Shown here piece after piece: positions 46,167 to 56,900 of a stretch of 64,000 bases of DNA. The stretch's first letter is position 1; every line of letters starts with the position of its first letter. Under the pieces are notes generated by a model. The model was given only the letters and a program-made list of their open reading frames with translations. It was not told where the DNA came from and ran no database searches. The translations under genes were made by a program, and so were the position numbers. The stretch lies in contig NZ_PCQA01000007.1 of assembly GCF_002979915.1 (NCBI RefSeq), positions 211,367 to 275,366 on the forward strand. Reading direction: 5' to 3'. This stretch comes from Arthrobacter sp. MYb213 (GTDB lineage: Bacteria; Actinomycetota; Actinomycetes; Actinomycetales; Micrococcaceae).

Positions 46167-46206
46167 GCTTTAAGCCTATGACATCCCTTGCATTGAAAAC
46201 TTGTTT

Positions 46207-47064
46207 TTAGAGGAAGATGTCCTCGATGAGTTCGGCCTGCGGATTTACCGCATATTTCTCCAGGTCACTAATTCCGCACCCTTCGAGCACCTGCACGTCG
46301 GTGAAGAAGTTCCCGCTGACTCCCTGTGGGTCACTGGCAAGAATGCACATCGCGGCGTCCGCCACGATATCGGTGGTGCGAGCGGCCTGGATCATCTTCA
46401 TTCCACCGGGCATAGCTCGAATGGCGGCGGTATCAATCAAGGTTGCTGGCCACAGTGAATTCACCGCAACACCCTCATCTTTGAGTTCTTCGGCTAGTCC
46501 CAGCGTGGTCAGCGACATGCCGTATTTGGCCATGGTGTAGCCCAGGTGAAGTCCTGCCCAGTGTGGATCTAGATTCAGCGGCGGCGACAGGGTCAGAATG
46601 TGAGCGTGTGAGGATTTGCGCAGGTATGGCAATGCCGTTTTTGAGAGCAGAAACGTCCCACGCACGTTGATGTCTTGCATTAGGTCGTAGCGTTTCATGT
46701 CTAGGTCATCGGTTTTTGCCAGGTTGATTGCCGATGCGTTGTTGATGACGATGTCGATGCCACCAAATTTTTCCACTGCCGCGTCCACCGCGCGCTGTAC
46801 GTCCGCGTCTTCACGCACGTCGCCGGCGACCGCCAAGCCGTGTCCGCCGGCCGCATTGATCTGCTCGACGGCCGTGTGAATGGTGCCTTCCAAACTGGGG
46901 TGTGGCTTATCGGTTTTGGATAGCAAGACCACGTTGGCTCCGGCTTTCGCGGCGGCGAGGGCGATGGCCAAGCCAATGCCGCGACTACCTCCGCTCATCA
47001 ATACCGTGCGGCCCTTGAGCCGAGTTATTTCTGGGGCGATCTCACTGCGCGATTCATTAGTCAT
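46207..47064 (-). CDS. SDR-family oxidoreductase (HSDL2-like)
   Basis: A 285-residue short-chain dehydrogenase. The cofactor motif is LMSGGSRGIGLAIALAAAKAGANV, the NNAG-type motif IVINNASAINL, and the catalytic Ser/Tyr/Lys lie in ILTLSPPLN and GYTMAKYGMS. The long insertion after the first strand (SKTDKPHPSLEGTIHTAVEQI) is typical of the HSDL2-like group, which lacks a proven substrate. The start ATG at 47064 has AGGTC upstream; the frame to 47091 is longer than the family. It is divergent from accD. Confidence 0.88.
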   Translation of the reverse strand: MTNESRSEIAPEITRLKGRTVLMSGGSRGIGLAIALAAAKAGANVVLLSKTDKPHPSLEGTIHTAVEQINAAGGHGLAVAGDVREDADVQRAVDAAVEKFGGIDIVINNASAINLAKTDDLDMKRYDLMQDINVRGTFLLSKTALPYLRKSSHAHILTLSPPLNLDPHWAGLHLGYTMAKYGMSLTTLGLAEELKDEGVAVNSLWPATLIDTAAIRAMPGGMKMIQAARTTDIVADAAMCILASDPQGVSGNFFTDVQVLEGCGISDLEKYAVNPQAELIEDIFL

Positions 47065-47258
47065 GTGACCTAGGTTACGCGATGTTCTCACGCTAAGCTA
47101 CTCATGAGTAACATATTCTGGTGTGCTTCACGTTCACACCCCGGGCATTTTGTGAGTTTCCTACAACAAAAACCGCAAATAACCCGGTTAGACTGACTTA
47201 GTTGGCATTTTTCTTGTGCCATTCCTACACATCAGCTGAACCCGAGGGAGCCGAAGGT

Positions 47259-48869
47259 ATGACGCAGGGCCACACCGAGACGGACGAAGTGATCGATCTG
47301 TCCACCACCGCTGGCAAGCTTGCCGAATTCCGCCGCCGCCAGAACTTGGCGCAGGCACCTTCGGGCGAGGCAGCTATCGAAAAGCAGCACGCCCGCGGCA
47401 AGCACACCGCCCGCGAACGCATTAACATGCTGATGGACGAAGATTCCTTCGTCGAATTTGATGCCCTAGCAACACACCGCTCCACCGCTTTCGGCATGGA
47501 GAAGAAGAAACCATTAGGTGACGGACTGGTCTCCGGTTACGGCACGGTAGACGGTCGCTTGGTCGCGGTCTACTCACAAGACTTCACCGTATACGGTGGC
47601 TCCCTTTCCCAAGTTAACGGCGAAAAGATCGTCAAGGTCCAGGAATTCGCTCTGCGCAACGGCTGCCCAATTGTGGGTATTCTCGACGGCGGCGGCGCGC
47701 GAATCCAGGAGGGCGTCGCCTCGCTGGCGATGTTTGCCGATATCTTCCGCAACAACGTGCACGCCTCAGGTGTTGTGCCACAGATTTCTTTGATCATGGG
47801 CCCTAGTGCCGGTGGGGCCGCCTACTCCCCTGCGCTGACCGATTACGTCATCATGGTCGACAAGACCAGCCACATGTTCATCACCGGCCCAGATGTCATC
47901 AAGACCGTCACCGGTGAAGAGATCGACATGGAGTCCTTGGGTGGTGCACGCCAGCACAATGCCAACACCGGCACCGCCACGTACCTCGCCACCGACGAGG
48001 AAGACGCGGTGGAGTTCTGCAAGGAACTCCTAGACTTCCTTCCTTCCTCAAACCTGGCCGACGGACTGACCGCGGAATTTGATGAAGATCTAGAAATCAA
48101 CGAAGCTGACCTGTCCCTCGATGCGCTCATCCCCGATTCGGCAAACCAGCCATATGACATGCGCAAGGTGATTGAATCCGTAGTTGACGACGAGCACTAC
48201 TTTGAGATGCAGTCACTCTACGCACCGAACGTGATGATTGGTTATGCGCGCGTTGAAGGCCGCACGGTAGGCATTGTGGCTAACCAGCCGATGCAGTTTG
48301 CTGGCACCTTAGATATCGCCGCGTCAGAGAAGGCCGCACGCTTCGTGCGCAACTGCGACGCTTTCAACGTTCCTCTGCTCACCTTCGTGGATGTGCCCGG
48401 ATTCTTGCCCGGTAAGGATCAAGAATTCCAGGGAATTATCCGCCGTGGCGCGAAGTTACTCTACGCCTATGCCGAAGCCACCGTGCCCAAGCTAACCGTG
48501 ATCACCCGTAAGGCCTACGGTGGCGCGTATATCGTGATGGGCTCCAAGAAGCTTGGAGCAGATCTAAACCTGGCATGGCCTACCGCGCAGATTGGCGTGA
48601 TGGGCGCACAGGGCGCGGTCAATATTCTTTACCGTCGTGATCTGGCCGCCGTGGAAGCCGAGGGCGGAGACGTCGAGGCGCGCCGCAAGCAGATTATTGA
48701 GGATTATGAGGCAGAGCTACTTAATCCTTATCAGGCTGCCGAGCTTGGCTACATTGACGCGGTCATCGCACCGAGCGAAACCCGTCTACAGCTAGTCCGC
48801 GGACTGCGCGCACTGCGTGAAAAGCATGCCACCTTGCCTCCAAAGAAGCATGGCAATATCCCGCTGTAA
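47259..48869 (+). CDS. Acyl-CoA carboxylase beta (carboxyltransferase) subunit
   Basis: Transfers CO2 from carboxybiotin on the alpha subunit to acetyl- or propionyl-CoA, giving malonyl- or methylmalonyl-CoA for fatty acid and related synthesis. The 536 residues resemble AccD5/Pcc[76 protein letters not shown] and [14 protein letters not shown], then [20 protein letters not shown]. Acetyl or propionyl specificity is not decided here. The start is ATG 47259, with GAAGG close upstream. First gene of the accD-accE pair. Confidence 0.95.
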   Translation: MTQGHTETDEVIDLSTTAGKLAEFRRRQNLAQAPSGEAAIEKQHARGKHTARERINMLMDEDSFVEFDALATHRSTAFGMEKKKPLGDGLVSGYGTVDGRLVAVYSQDFTVYGGSLSQVNGEKIVKVQEFALRNGCPIVGILDGGGARIQEGVASLAMFADIFRNNVHASGVVPQISLIMGPSAGGAAYSPALTDYVIMVDKTSHMFITGPDVIKTVTGEEIDMESLGGARQHNANTGTATYLATDEEDAVEFCKELLDFLPSSNLADGLTAEFDEDLEINEADLSLDALIPDSANQPYDMRKVIESVVDDEHYFEMQSLYAPNVMIGYARVEGRTVGIVANQPMQFAGTLDIAASEKAARFVRNCDAFNVPLLTFVDVPGFLPGKDQEFQGIIRRGAKLLYAYAEATVPKLTVITRKAYGGAYIVMGSKKLGADLNLAWPTAQIGVMGAQGAVNILYRRDLAAVEAEGGDVEARRKQIIEDYEAELLNPYQAAELGYIDAVIAPSETRLQLVRGLRALREKHATLPPKKHGNIPL

Positions 48870-48913
48870 AGCAGGGATTCCGTAGCCAGCATCCACTTTT
48901 GAAGGAGTAGCCA

Positions 48914-49132
48914 GTGACCGAGCAAAGCACCGCACCTGCGGCCGCGCAGATTCAGGTGACCAAGGGTAAACCCACCGCCGAAGAACTCGCGGCGGTAACC
49001 GCCCTTCTCACCGCCATGGGTAGCGCCGGGTCTGAAGAGCCCGAAGCTCCTGCGGTGCCCGAGCGGATGACTCGAATTCGCAAACGGCGCGCGCTGTCCC
49101 CACGCTTGGGCTGGAGCCTGGGCCGACGCTAA
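48914..49132 (+). CDS. Acyl-CoA carboxylase epsilon subunit
   Basis: A 72-residue protein starting with GTG 48914 behind GAAGGAG. It shows the short actinobacterial epsilon pattern: VTKGKPTAEELAAVTALLTAM near the N-terminus, an acidic/proline linker, and the C-terminal basic helix ending LSPRLGWSLGRR. Epsilon subunits bind and stabilise the carboxyltransferase and raise activity. It directly follows the beta subunit gene, as in other actinobacteria. Confidence 0.9.
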   Translation: MTEQSTAPAAAQIQVTKGKPTAEELAAVTALLTAMGSAGSEEPEAPAVPERMTRIRKRRALSPRLGWSLGRR

Positions 49133-49146
49133 ATGAATCGACCCGC

Positions 49147-49194
49147 AATTTCCCGGTGAGCTACCTTTGGGCAGATCACCGGGAAATTTCACTT
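49147..49194 (+). terminator. Terminator of accD-accE
   Basis: A perfect 13-bp stem AATTTCCCGGTGA / TCACCGGGAAATT (49147-49159 with 49176-49188) with a 16-nt loop, followed by TTCACTTT. It begins 14 bp after the accE stop. Confidence 0.75.
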
Positions 49195-49264
49195 TAAGAA
49201 GTAGCTTCCAGCAAAAAACCTAAAAGTCTTCAACAAATCTTTCATATCAATTACTGTTAGCTAT

Positions 49265-50932
49265 ATGACATCTCACACAGCGCAGCGTTTACCCTCGAGT
49301 ATCGACGCCATTGCCGAAAAATTCTTCGCTAAAACCCTAGAACTGACCCCGGAATACGGCGTCTCATTCGGGTTGCCCGGATACGAAGCCGCCTACTCTG
49401 ACTACTCCCCCAAGGGAACCGAAGCGCAGATCGAATTGTTGAGCGAAACCCTCGCCGCGCTTGAGACCTCCACGCCCCAAGACGACATCGATACCGTCAC
49501 TCTTGACGCCATGCAAGAACGCCTTGGATTAGATCTAGAGATCGCTCTTTCGGGCCGCACAGAATTAAACAACATCGCCTGTGCCGCACAGGAAATCCGT
49601 TCGATCTTTGACCTCATGCCACAAGAGCGTGTGGCGGACTTCGAATTTATCGGTATGCGTCTGGTTAACGTTCCACAAGCCATTGACGGGTATATCTCGT
49701 CACTACGCGAGTCCGCTTCTAAGGGACTGGTCTCTGCCAAGCGTCAGGTCAATATCGTCATTGGCCAATGCGAAGACTATGCCAAAGACGGTGGATTCTT
49801 TGACAAGTTAGCTAGCGCAGGAGCTGCCTTAGATCCGTCCCTTTCTGTTTCGTTGGAAGCTGGGGCAAACCAGGCAAAGGATGCCTACCGAAAGCTCGCA
49901 CGGGTACTCAAAGATGAGTTGCTTTCCCAAGCACCCGAGGCCGATGCGGTGGGCCGCGAATACTATTCGCTGATGTCGCGCCGTTTCCTAGGCTCTGCAG
50001 TAGATCTTGAAGAAACCTACGCGTGGGGCTTAGCCGAACTGGACGCGATCATCGCCGAACAGCAGCGCGTGGCTGAAAAGATCAAGCCCACCGCCAGCAT
50101 CGAAGAAGCCAAGAAGATCCTCAACACCGACCCGAAACGCACCCTCGACGGCACCGACGCGCTTAAGTCATGGATGCAGGAAAAGGCCGATGCGGCCATC
50201 GTGGCACTGCGCGACGTGCACTTCGAGATTCCCGCACCAATGGACCGTATCGAATGCATGATTGCTCCGACCGAAGACGGCGGGATCTACTACACCGGTC
50301 CTTCCGAAGACTTTGAACGCCCCGGACGGATGTGGTGGTCGGTGCCTCCTGGCGAGGACCAGTTCACCACCTGGGCCGAGCTGACCACCGTGTACCACGA
50401 GGGTGTTCCGGGCCATCACCTGCAAATAGCGACCGCTCAGTTGCAGGCCGAGACGCTCAACAGCTGGCGCCGACTACTGTGCTGGGTTTCCGGTCACGGC
50501 GAAGGCTGGGCGCTCTATTCCGAACGCTTGATGCACCAGCTCGGTTACCTCGACGACCCAGGAGACTACATGGGCATGCTCGATGCACAACGTCTGCGAG
50601 CTGCACGCGTGGTCTTTGATATCGGTGTACACCTCGGATTAGAAGTACCTTCGCAGTGGGGTACCGGAACGTGGAACGCGGACAATGGCTACGAATTCCT
50701 CAAACAGAATCTGGACATCTCCGAGGGGCAGCTGGACTTCGAATACAACCGCTACCTAGGTTGGCCGGGCCAAGCTCCGAGCTACAAGATTGGGCAGCGC
50801 CTCTGGGAGCAGGCACGCGACCAGGTGGCCGAGCGTGAAGGCGATAGCTTTGAGCTCAAGGATTTCCACACCCGCGCGCTGAAGCTTGGATCTGTAGGAC
50901 TCGATACGCTCAACCGGGCGCTAGTAGGCTAA
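49265..50932 (+). CDS. DUF885-family protein (metallopeptidase-like)
   Basis: A 555-residue protein of the DUF885 family. The zinc-peptidase-like motif is TVYHEGVPGHHLQIA (HExxxxxHH type) with the downstream acid-rich SGHGEGWALYSERLM. Other conserved blocks are PQERVADFEFIGMRLVNVP and YYTGPSEDFERPGRMWW. There is no signal peptide, so it is likely intracellular. Family members are thought to be peptidases, but few are characterised. It is a single gene with its own terminator, between accE and the VOC gene. Confidence 0.88.
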   Translation: MTSHTAQRLPSSIDAIAEKFFAKTLELTPEYGVSFGLPGYEAAYSDYSPKGTEAQIELLSETLAALETSTPQDDIDTVTLDAMQERLGLDLEIALSGRTELNNIACAAQEIRSIFDLMPQERVADFEFIGMRLVNVPQAIDGYISSLRESASKGLVSAKRQVNIVIGQCEDYAKDGGFFDKLASAGAALDPSLSVSLEAGANQAKDAYRKLARVLKDELLSQAPEADAVGREYYSLMSRRFLGSAVDLEETYAWGLAELDAIIAEQQRVAEKIKPTASIEEAKKILNTDPKRTLDGTDALKSWMQEKADAAIVALRDVHFEIPAPMDRIECMIAPTEDGGIYYTGPSEDFERPGRMWWSVPPGEDQFTTWAELTTVYHEGVPGHHLQIATAQLQAETLNSWRRLLCWVSGHGEGWALYSERLMHQLGYLDDPGDYMGMLDAQRLRAARVVFDIGVHLGLEVPSQWGTGTWNADNGYEFLKQNLDISEGQLDFEYNRYLGWPGQAPSYKIGQRLWEQARDQVAEREGDSFELKDFHTRALKLGSVGLDTLNRALVG

Positions 50933-50954
50933 GCCGGTACCGAGCAAATTACAT

Positions 50955-50991
50955 CTGTTGGCTGTCAGATCTTCTGGCAGCCAACAGTTTT
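50955..50991. terminator. Bidirectional terminator after the DUF885 gene
   Basis: A 10-bp stem CTGTTGGCTG / CAGCCAACAG with inner CAGA-TCT-TCTG pairing, followed by TTTT on the plus strand. It lies between convergent stops. Confidence 0.8.
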
Positions 50992-51003
50992 AACCACTAA
51001 AGC

Positions 51004-51393
51004 TCACGGCGTATAGGTGGAGAGCTGAATCAAATTGCCACAGGTGTCATCAAATAACGCGGTACTCACCGGACCCATCGCCGTTGGTTCCTGGGTGAAT
51101 CTCACCCCCAAGGCTGACAATCTTTCGAATTCGCCCTGCAGATCCTGAACCGCAAATGAGGTCAGCGGAACACCATCGGCAAACAAGGCCTCTTGGAACG
51201 GGCGCGCGGCCGGATGCGCCACCGGTTCCAACAAGATTTCGACCCCGCCTTGGTCTTCTGGCGAAACCAGGGTCAACCACTTATATTCACCCATTGATAC
51301 ATCGTGCTTCTTCACAAAGCCCAGTATCTCGGTGTAGAACTTCTCGGCCTTAGCCTGATCATCAACAAAGACACTGGTGATATAAACCTTCAT
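51004..51393 (-). CDS. VOC-family protein (glyoxalase/bleomycin-resistance fold)
   Basis: A 129-residue VOC protein: MKVYITSVFVDDQAKAEKFYTEILGFVKKHDVSMGEYKWLTLVSPED, then VEILLEPVAHPA, FAVQDLQGEFERLSALGVRFTQEP and FDDTCGNLIQLSTY. The pattern matches the small bacterial PhnB/glyoxalase-like group, many of which are of unknown use. Metal ligands typical of glyoxalase I are incomplete. The start ATG at 51393 has GGAGGG four bases upstream, which rules out the longer frame. Confidence 0.86.
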   Translation of the reverse strand: MKVYITSVFVDDQAKAEKFYTEILGFVKKHDVSMGEYKWLTLVSPEDQGGVEILLEPVAHPAARPFQEALFADGVPLTSFAVQDLQGEFERLSALGVRFTQEPTAMGPVSTALFDDTCGNLIQLSTYTP

Positions 51394-51689
51394 GAAACCC
51401 TCCATGTTGTTGCGCTGAGTGATCATCTGCGGATCCGTTGCTCTTCAGTTAATGCATATTTGGTACCCAAAAGCCATCAACTCACATCCTCTGGTGCCCG
51501 CCCAGCTTCCCGAGCACAGCGACAGAAAGAAAACTATGTGCCGGTTTATTCCAAGATTTCTCTAGAATTCAGCTCATTTAGGTGACCCTTCACACAAAAT
51601 AGTCACCCGTTCATTGGAATAACCGCTTCGCGTCATGTTGCGTAACATTAACTGCAACGGTTCAGCTTTTCCCACCTACCGTTTTACTC

Positions 51690-53072
51690 ATGTCTAACTC
51701 CGCACCATCATCGAGACTGCCTCGTTGGATGACCAGCTTCGGTCCGCAGATTATCGCTGCGTTGATCGTTGGTCTGATCCTCGGCCTAGTCGCAAAGTAC
51801 ACCGGCAGCACCGCCGACGCACCCAACGCCCTGGGTGAAGCACTGCAGATTATTGGATCCAGCTACGTAGCCTTGCTGCGCACCGCTGTCATTCCACTGA
51901 TCTTCTTTGCCGTGGTCGCTTCCATCGCAAACCTGGCCCAGGTCACCAATGCCGCACGCCTCGCGTGGCAGACCCTACTCTGGTTCGGCATCACGGCACT
52001 GATCTCGGTGACCATCGGTATGGGGTTGGGCGCATTCATGCGCCCAGGCGCCAATACCGGCCAGAGCACCCCGGCCGAATACGACGGTAAGACCGGGGAC
52101 TGGCTCGGCTTCCTCACCGGCCTGATCCCAGCAAACTTCCTAGGCCTCGGTGCCAGCACCAAGATGGCCGAGGGCGTTGCTACCACCTCGATCAGCTTTA
52201 ACGTGTTGCAGATCCTGGTCATCGCAATCGCCGTGGGCATTGCAGCGTTGAAGGTCGGCAAACAGGCCGAACCATTCCTCGCCTTCTCCGCCTCGATGCT
52301 TTCAATCATTCAGAAGGTACTGTGGTGGATCATCCGCATTGCCCCACTGGGTACCGTGGGTTTGATCGGTAACGCGGTAGCCAGCTACGGCTGGGACACC
52401 ATTGGTGCACTGGGTAAGTTCACCGCAGCCATCTACATTGGTTTGGCCCTGGTCCTCTTTGCGCTGTACCCGATCTTGGTGCGCAGTCACGGACTGTCGA
52501 TCAAGCAGTACTTCTCCGGAGTTTGGCCTGCGGTCCAGCTCGGCTTTGTTTCGCGCTCCTCGATCGGCACGTTGCCACTGACTCAGCGGGTCACCGAACG
52601 CAACCTTGGGGTACCTTCGGCTTACGCTTCCTTCGCAGTGCCTTTGGGTGCCACCACCAAGATGGACGGCTGCGCCGCGATCTACCCGGCCATTGCCGCG
52701 ACCTTCGTCGCGCAGTTCTTCGGTATCGATCTTGGCCTCACCGATTACCTGCTGATCGCCTTGGTTTCGGTATTGGGCTCGGCCGCGACCGCCGGAACCA
52801 CCGGCGCCGTCGTGATGCTGACCTTGACCCTTTCAACCTTGGGTCTGCCATTGGCCGGCGTGGGCCTATTGCTCGCAGTTGATCCAATTGTCGACATGGG
52901 CCGTACCGCGGTGAACGTTGCCGGTCAGGCCTTAGTGCCAACCATTGTCGCCAAGCGTGAAGGCATCCTGGACATGGAGCTCTACAACGCCCCGCGTAAC
53001 GGCAATCCATTTGCCGACGACTCCGTACCAGCAACTACTAGCCAGCCTGAAGCAACCTCGGTCACCAGCTAG
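51690..53072 (+). CDS. Dicarboxylate/amino-acid:cation symporter (DAACS family)
   Basis: A 460-residue secondary transporter with about eight transmembrane helices and two re-entrant hairpins. The serine-rich HP1 is FVSRSSIGTLPLTQRV. TM7 carries PLGATTKMDGCAAIYPAIAATF, in the position of the NMDGT motif, with Lys replacing Asn. HP2 is LGSAATAGTTGAVVML and TM8 is DPIVDMGRTAVNVAGQ. It imports glutamate, aspartate or C4-dicarboxylates with Na+ or H+. It is a single gene on the plus strand upstream of the TetR-MMPL pair. Confidence 0.92.
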   Translation: MSNSAPSSRLPRWMTSFGPQIIAALIVGLILGLVAKYTGSTADAPNALGEALQIIGSSYVALLRTAVIPLIFFAVVASIANLAQVTNAARLAWQTLLWFGITALISVTIGMGLGAFMRPGANTGQSTPAEYDGKTGDWLGFLTGLIPANFLGLGASTKMAEGVATTSISFNVLQILVIAIAVGIAALKVGKQAEPFLAFSASMLSIIQKVLWWIIRIAPLGTVGLIGNAVASYGWDTIGALGKFTAAIYIGLALVLFALYPILVRSHGLSIKQYFSGVWPAVQLGFVSRSSIGTLPLTQRVTERNLGVPSAYASFAVPLGATTKMDGCAAIYPAIAATFVAQFFGIDLGLTDYLLIALVSVLGSAATAGTTGAVVMLTLTLSTLGLPLAGVGLLLAVDPIVDMGRTAVNVAGQALVPTIVAKREGILDMELYNAPRNGNPFADDSVPATTSQPEATSVTS

Positions 53073-53192
53073 TTCCTCCCCCGGTTTAGTTACCGGAGTA
53101 TCCCAGCGGTCAGCATTCACCCATCGCGGTGCGTGCTGGCCGCTTGGTTTTAACGCACAACCTAATCCGTGGCGCAGAACACGCTTTTCATT

Positions 53193-53224
53193 TTGCACAG
53201 CGTGCAAGTTTGCACGTAGTGTAA
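53193..53224 (+). promoter_or_regulatory. Tandem TetR operators before the TetR-MMPL operon
   Basis: Two copies of TTGCAC-N3-GTGnAA stand 17 bp apart: TTGCAC-AGC-GTGCAA (53193-53207, perfect palindrome) and TTGCAC-GTA-GTGTAA (53210-53224, one mismatch). The second ends four bases before the regulator's GTG, so it overlaps the promoter. Self-repression by the TetR protein is the natural reading. Confidence 0.75.
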
Positions 53225-53228
53225 TTAT

Positions 53229-53900
53229 GTGACTTCTCAAAGTACCGGCACACGCCGCGAACTCAATAAGCAGGCGACGCATCAAGCGATCGTCGATGCG
53301 GCGTTGCAGCTGCTACGCGAGGGCCACGGCACCGCCATGACTGCCACCCAAATCGCCGAAGCCGCCGGCATCTCCCGGCGCACGCTGTTTAATTACTTCC
53401 CCTCCGTGGATGCCATCCTCTCCTATCCGCTGCATGCGGTGCTCGAACATATGGTGGAGACGCTATCGCCACTGACCGAGCATCTTCCGCTGATGCAAGC
53501 GGTGGTGCGCGCACTGCAATCCGAGCGGGCCACCGAACTTTTGGGCCAGGTCGCCCAATTTGGGGCTTATCTTCGCCAGCAGGCCAGCGGCGGCTGCTAC
53601 CCACCAAATTTCATCGCCTGGCAAAGCGCCACCGGCGAGGTCATCGCGAAAGTAGTCTCGCGCTACCCGCAGGCAGATGCTTACTCGATCCGCGTATTTA
53701 CGCACGCCACCTTGGGCGCCGGACAGGCCGCCTTCGATACCTGGATTGACCAGCTACCCGAGCCTGGCGCCTCGGGACTTCATATCTCCGATGAACTCAT
53801 CGATTCCTTCCACCGGCTAATTACCCGCGCCATGGAAACCCTCGACGCGGGTTTTAACTCGCTGCTCCTAACTGCCTCAACCTCGCCTCAGGAAGACTAA
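53229..53900 (+). CDS. TetR-family transcriptional regulator
   Basis: A 223-residue regulator. The N-terminal helix-turn-helix reads HQAIVDAALQLLREGHGTAMTATQIAEAAGISRRTLFNYFPSVDAIL, the standard TetR pattern. The C-terminal ligand domain is not assignable. It starts with GTG 53229 with no ribosome site, and two tandem operators end four bases before it, so the transcript may be leaderless. The MMPL transporter gene follows three bases later, so the regulator most likely represses that transporter and itself. The inducer is unknown. Confidence 0.92.
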   Translation: MTSQSTGTRRELNKQATHQAIVDAALQLLREGHGTAMTATQIAEAAGISRRTLFNYFPSVDAILSYPLHAVLEHMVETLSPLTEHLPLMQAVVRALQSERATELLGQVAQFGAYLRQQASGGCYPPNFIAWQSATGEVIAKVVSRYPQADAYSIRVFTHATLGAGQAAFDTWIDQLPEPGASGLHISDELIDSFHRLITRAMETLDAGFNSLLLTASTSPQED

Positions 53901-53903
53901 GCC

Positions 53904-56900
53904 ATGGCTACATACCTCTACCGCCTCGCCTCGTGGGCGCATAAAAACCGGCTACGCATGCTAGCCATGTGGATTGCCGCCTTCATCGCTATCGGCGTGT
54001 GTGCTTCCCTCTTCATGGGACAGCTTTCTAACACCTTCACCCTGCCGGGCACCGAAACCCAGCGCACCATGGACCGGATGAAAAAAGAGTTGCCTGATTT
54101 GGCTGGCGGCCAGGGCACCATTGTCTTCCGTGAAGGTTCCAACCGGGCACTGAACGCAGACCAAAAGTCCGCGATCCAGGATTCCTTGGAACAGCTGGCG
54201 TTGCACCCACAGGTCGTTGAGGCCATGAGCCCCTTCGAGCTGCAAAAGCAGCTTGATGATGCCAAACCGGAACTGGATAAGGCTCAGCAAAAACTGGTTG
54301 ACGGGCAGCAAGACCTCGACAAGGCTAAAAAGCAGATAGCCGACGGCAAGGTGCAGCTGGCCGATGGTCAGGAGAAGATCACCCAGGGGTGGTCCCAGCT
54401 CTTTGACGGCACCAAGGAAATTGAGGATGCCCAGCCACAGATTGACGCGGCAGAAAAGAAACTTGCCGATGGGTGGAGCGAGCTTCGCGCAGGCGAGGCC
54501 CAGCTGAAAAGCGGGCAGGCACAATTTGATGCGGGCGAAAAGAAATACCAGTCAGGTCTGGCAGAGTACAACACTGGGCTGAAGAAGTACCAGTCAGGTA
54601 GCAGCCAGTTTGCTGCCGGGGAAAAACAACTTGATCAGGCCGATGCCAAGCTCGCCCAGGGCGAGAAGGAATACCAAAATGGTCTGAAACAGCTTCTGGA
54701 TGGCAAGTCGCGTAGCGCCTTGGAAAAGGAACTAGCCGCCGGCAAGAAGCAGGCCACCGAGGGTCTGGCGAAAGCCGAAGAAGGCCTCAAAACCATCGAG
54801 CCGCAAATCTCGGAATTGAACACTCAAATCACCGGTGTTCAGCAGCTACTGAAGCAGGCCGAAGCCGAGGGTAACGACGAAGATATTGCTAAGCACCAGG
54901 CCACCTTGCAAGGTATGCAGGCAGGTCTTGACCAGCTCACCGCTGCGAAGGCTCAGGCCACCGAAGGCAAGACGCAGGCCAACGCCGCGCTGAAGCAGAT
55001 TGCTCAGGCACAATCCGGGTTCAAGCAGTTAGACGGCGCCCGTAAGGAACTCGATGCCGGTGCTACAAAGGCCGCCGAGGGACGTAAGGAACTCGAAGCC
55101 AACCGTAGTCAACTAGCATCCGCAAAAAAGCAGCTTGATCAGGCAAAAGCCCAGCTGGCCTCGGGCAAAAAAGAGCTTGATGCGAATAAGGCAAAACTTG
55201 CCCAGGCCCGGGCGCAGCTTGCTTCCGGCCGAGCAGAGTTGAACTCCGGACAGGCACAGTTCGACAAGCAAAAAGCCACGTTTGAAGCGGGCAAGGCCCA
55301 ACTGGTGACCGCAGAAAAGCAGCTGCGCGACTCTGAGACCACGCTCAAGGAGAAAACTAAGGAGCTGGAAGACGGAGAAAAGGAAATCGTCACCGGCGAA
55401 AAGGAGCTGGAACGCGGACGCGCAGAACTAGAGTTCGCCTCCCGTCAGGTCGGCGCCAGCGGAGACATGCGCTTCGTTTCCAATGATGCTTCCACCGCCG
55501 TCTCCCAGGTCAGCTTCCGCATCCAAACCGACGCGTTGACCGCCTCTGACCGTGAAGCTATCACCGCGATTGCCGCCGGCCCACAGGCAACCGGGGTTGA
55601 AGTGCTCTTCTCCAAGGAAATCCTGCAAGATATTTCCGAGGTCTTTGGTACCGCAGAAATTATCGGTGTGGTCATCGCTGCCGTGGTGCTGCTGGTGATG
55701 CTCGGCACGCTCATCGCGGCCGGACTGCCACTGCTCTTGGCACTTCTAGGCGTAGGCGCAGGTGTAGGAACCACACTGGCCTTCTCCTCGATGTTCTCGA
55801 TGGCCTCAATTACCCCGGCGTTGGCGTTGATGTTGGGCCTGGCCGTCGGTATTGACTACGCACTGTTCATCATTCACCGCCACCGTACCCAGCTGCTATC
55901 GGGCATGGAGGTAGGCGAATCTATCGCCCGTGCGGTCGGCACCAGCGGTAACGCGGTAGTCTTCGCAGGCTTGACGGTTATCATTGCGCTGGCCGCGCTG
56001 GCCGTTCCAGGTTTGCCATTCCTGACCGTACTGGGGATGTCCGCGGCCTTCACCGTGCTCTGCTCGGTACTGCTGAACATCACCTTACTGCCGGCTCTGT
56101 TGTCCTTCGCCGGTAACAAACTGGTCTCCAAACGTGCCCGGAAGAACGCGAAAAAACCGGTCACCAAGGAACCGATCTCGGCACGTTGGGTGCGCATGGT
56201 TACCAAGATCGCGATTCCGGTCTCGCTTTTGGTGATCGTGGTGCTCGGAGCAATTGCACTGCCGGTCTCACAGATGCGTACCGCCCTGCCCGATGGCAGC
56301 GCCGAGGCCGCCGATTCGCAGGCCTTCCAGGCCTACCAACAGACCAGTGATAAGTTCGGCGCCGGCTACAACGGCCCACTGCTGGTACTGGCTGATCTGC
56401 CCGAGGGACTCTCCCAGCGTCAGGCAGATACTAAGTCACTGGACATCGCGGACATGCTGCGCGAATACCACGGCGTGGTGGCAGCTATCCCGGTCACCAT
56501 GACCGATGACCGCTCGCTATCCGCCATTCAGGTGATCCCGGAAGGCGGTCCGGCCTCCGCCGAGACCGAGGCACTGGTCCACGAATTACGTGACAACGCC
56601 GGAAAGTTCACCGACGCCACCGGAGCGAAGATCGCTGTCACCGGTCAGGTTGCGGCGCAGATTGATGTATCTGAAAAGGTCACCAGCGCGTTGCCACCAT
56701 ATCTAGCTATTGTGGTGGGACTGTCACTGATCTTGCTGTTGTTGGTCTTCCGTTCGGTGGTTGTGCCACTGCTAGCTACCGGCGGCTTCCTGCTATCCCT
56801 TGCTGCCGCCTTCGGTGCCAGCGTGATGGTTTACCAGTTTGGTTGGATGTCTTCGGCCTTCGACGTCAATGTCCCGGGTCCGCTGCTTAGCTTCCTGCCG

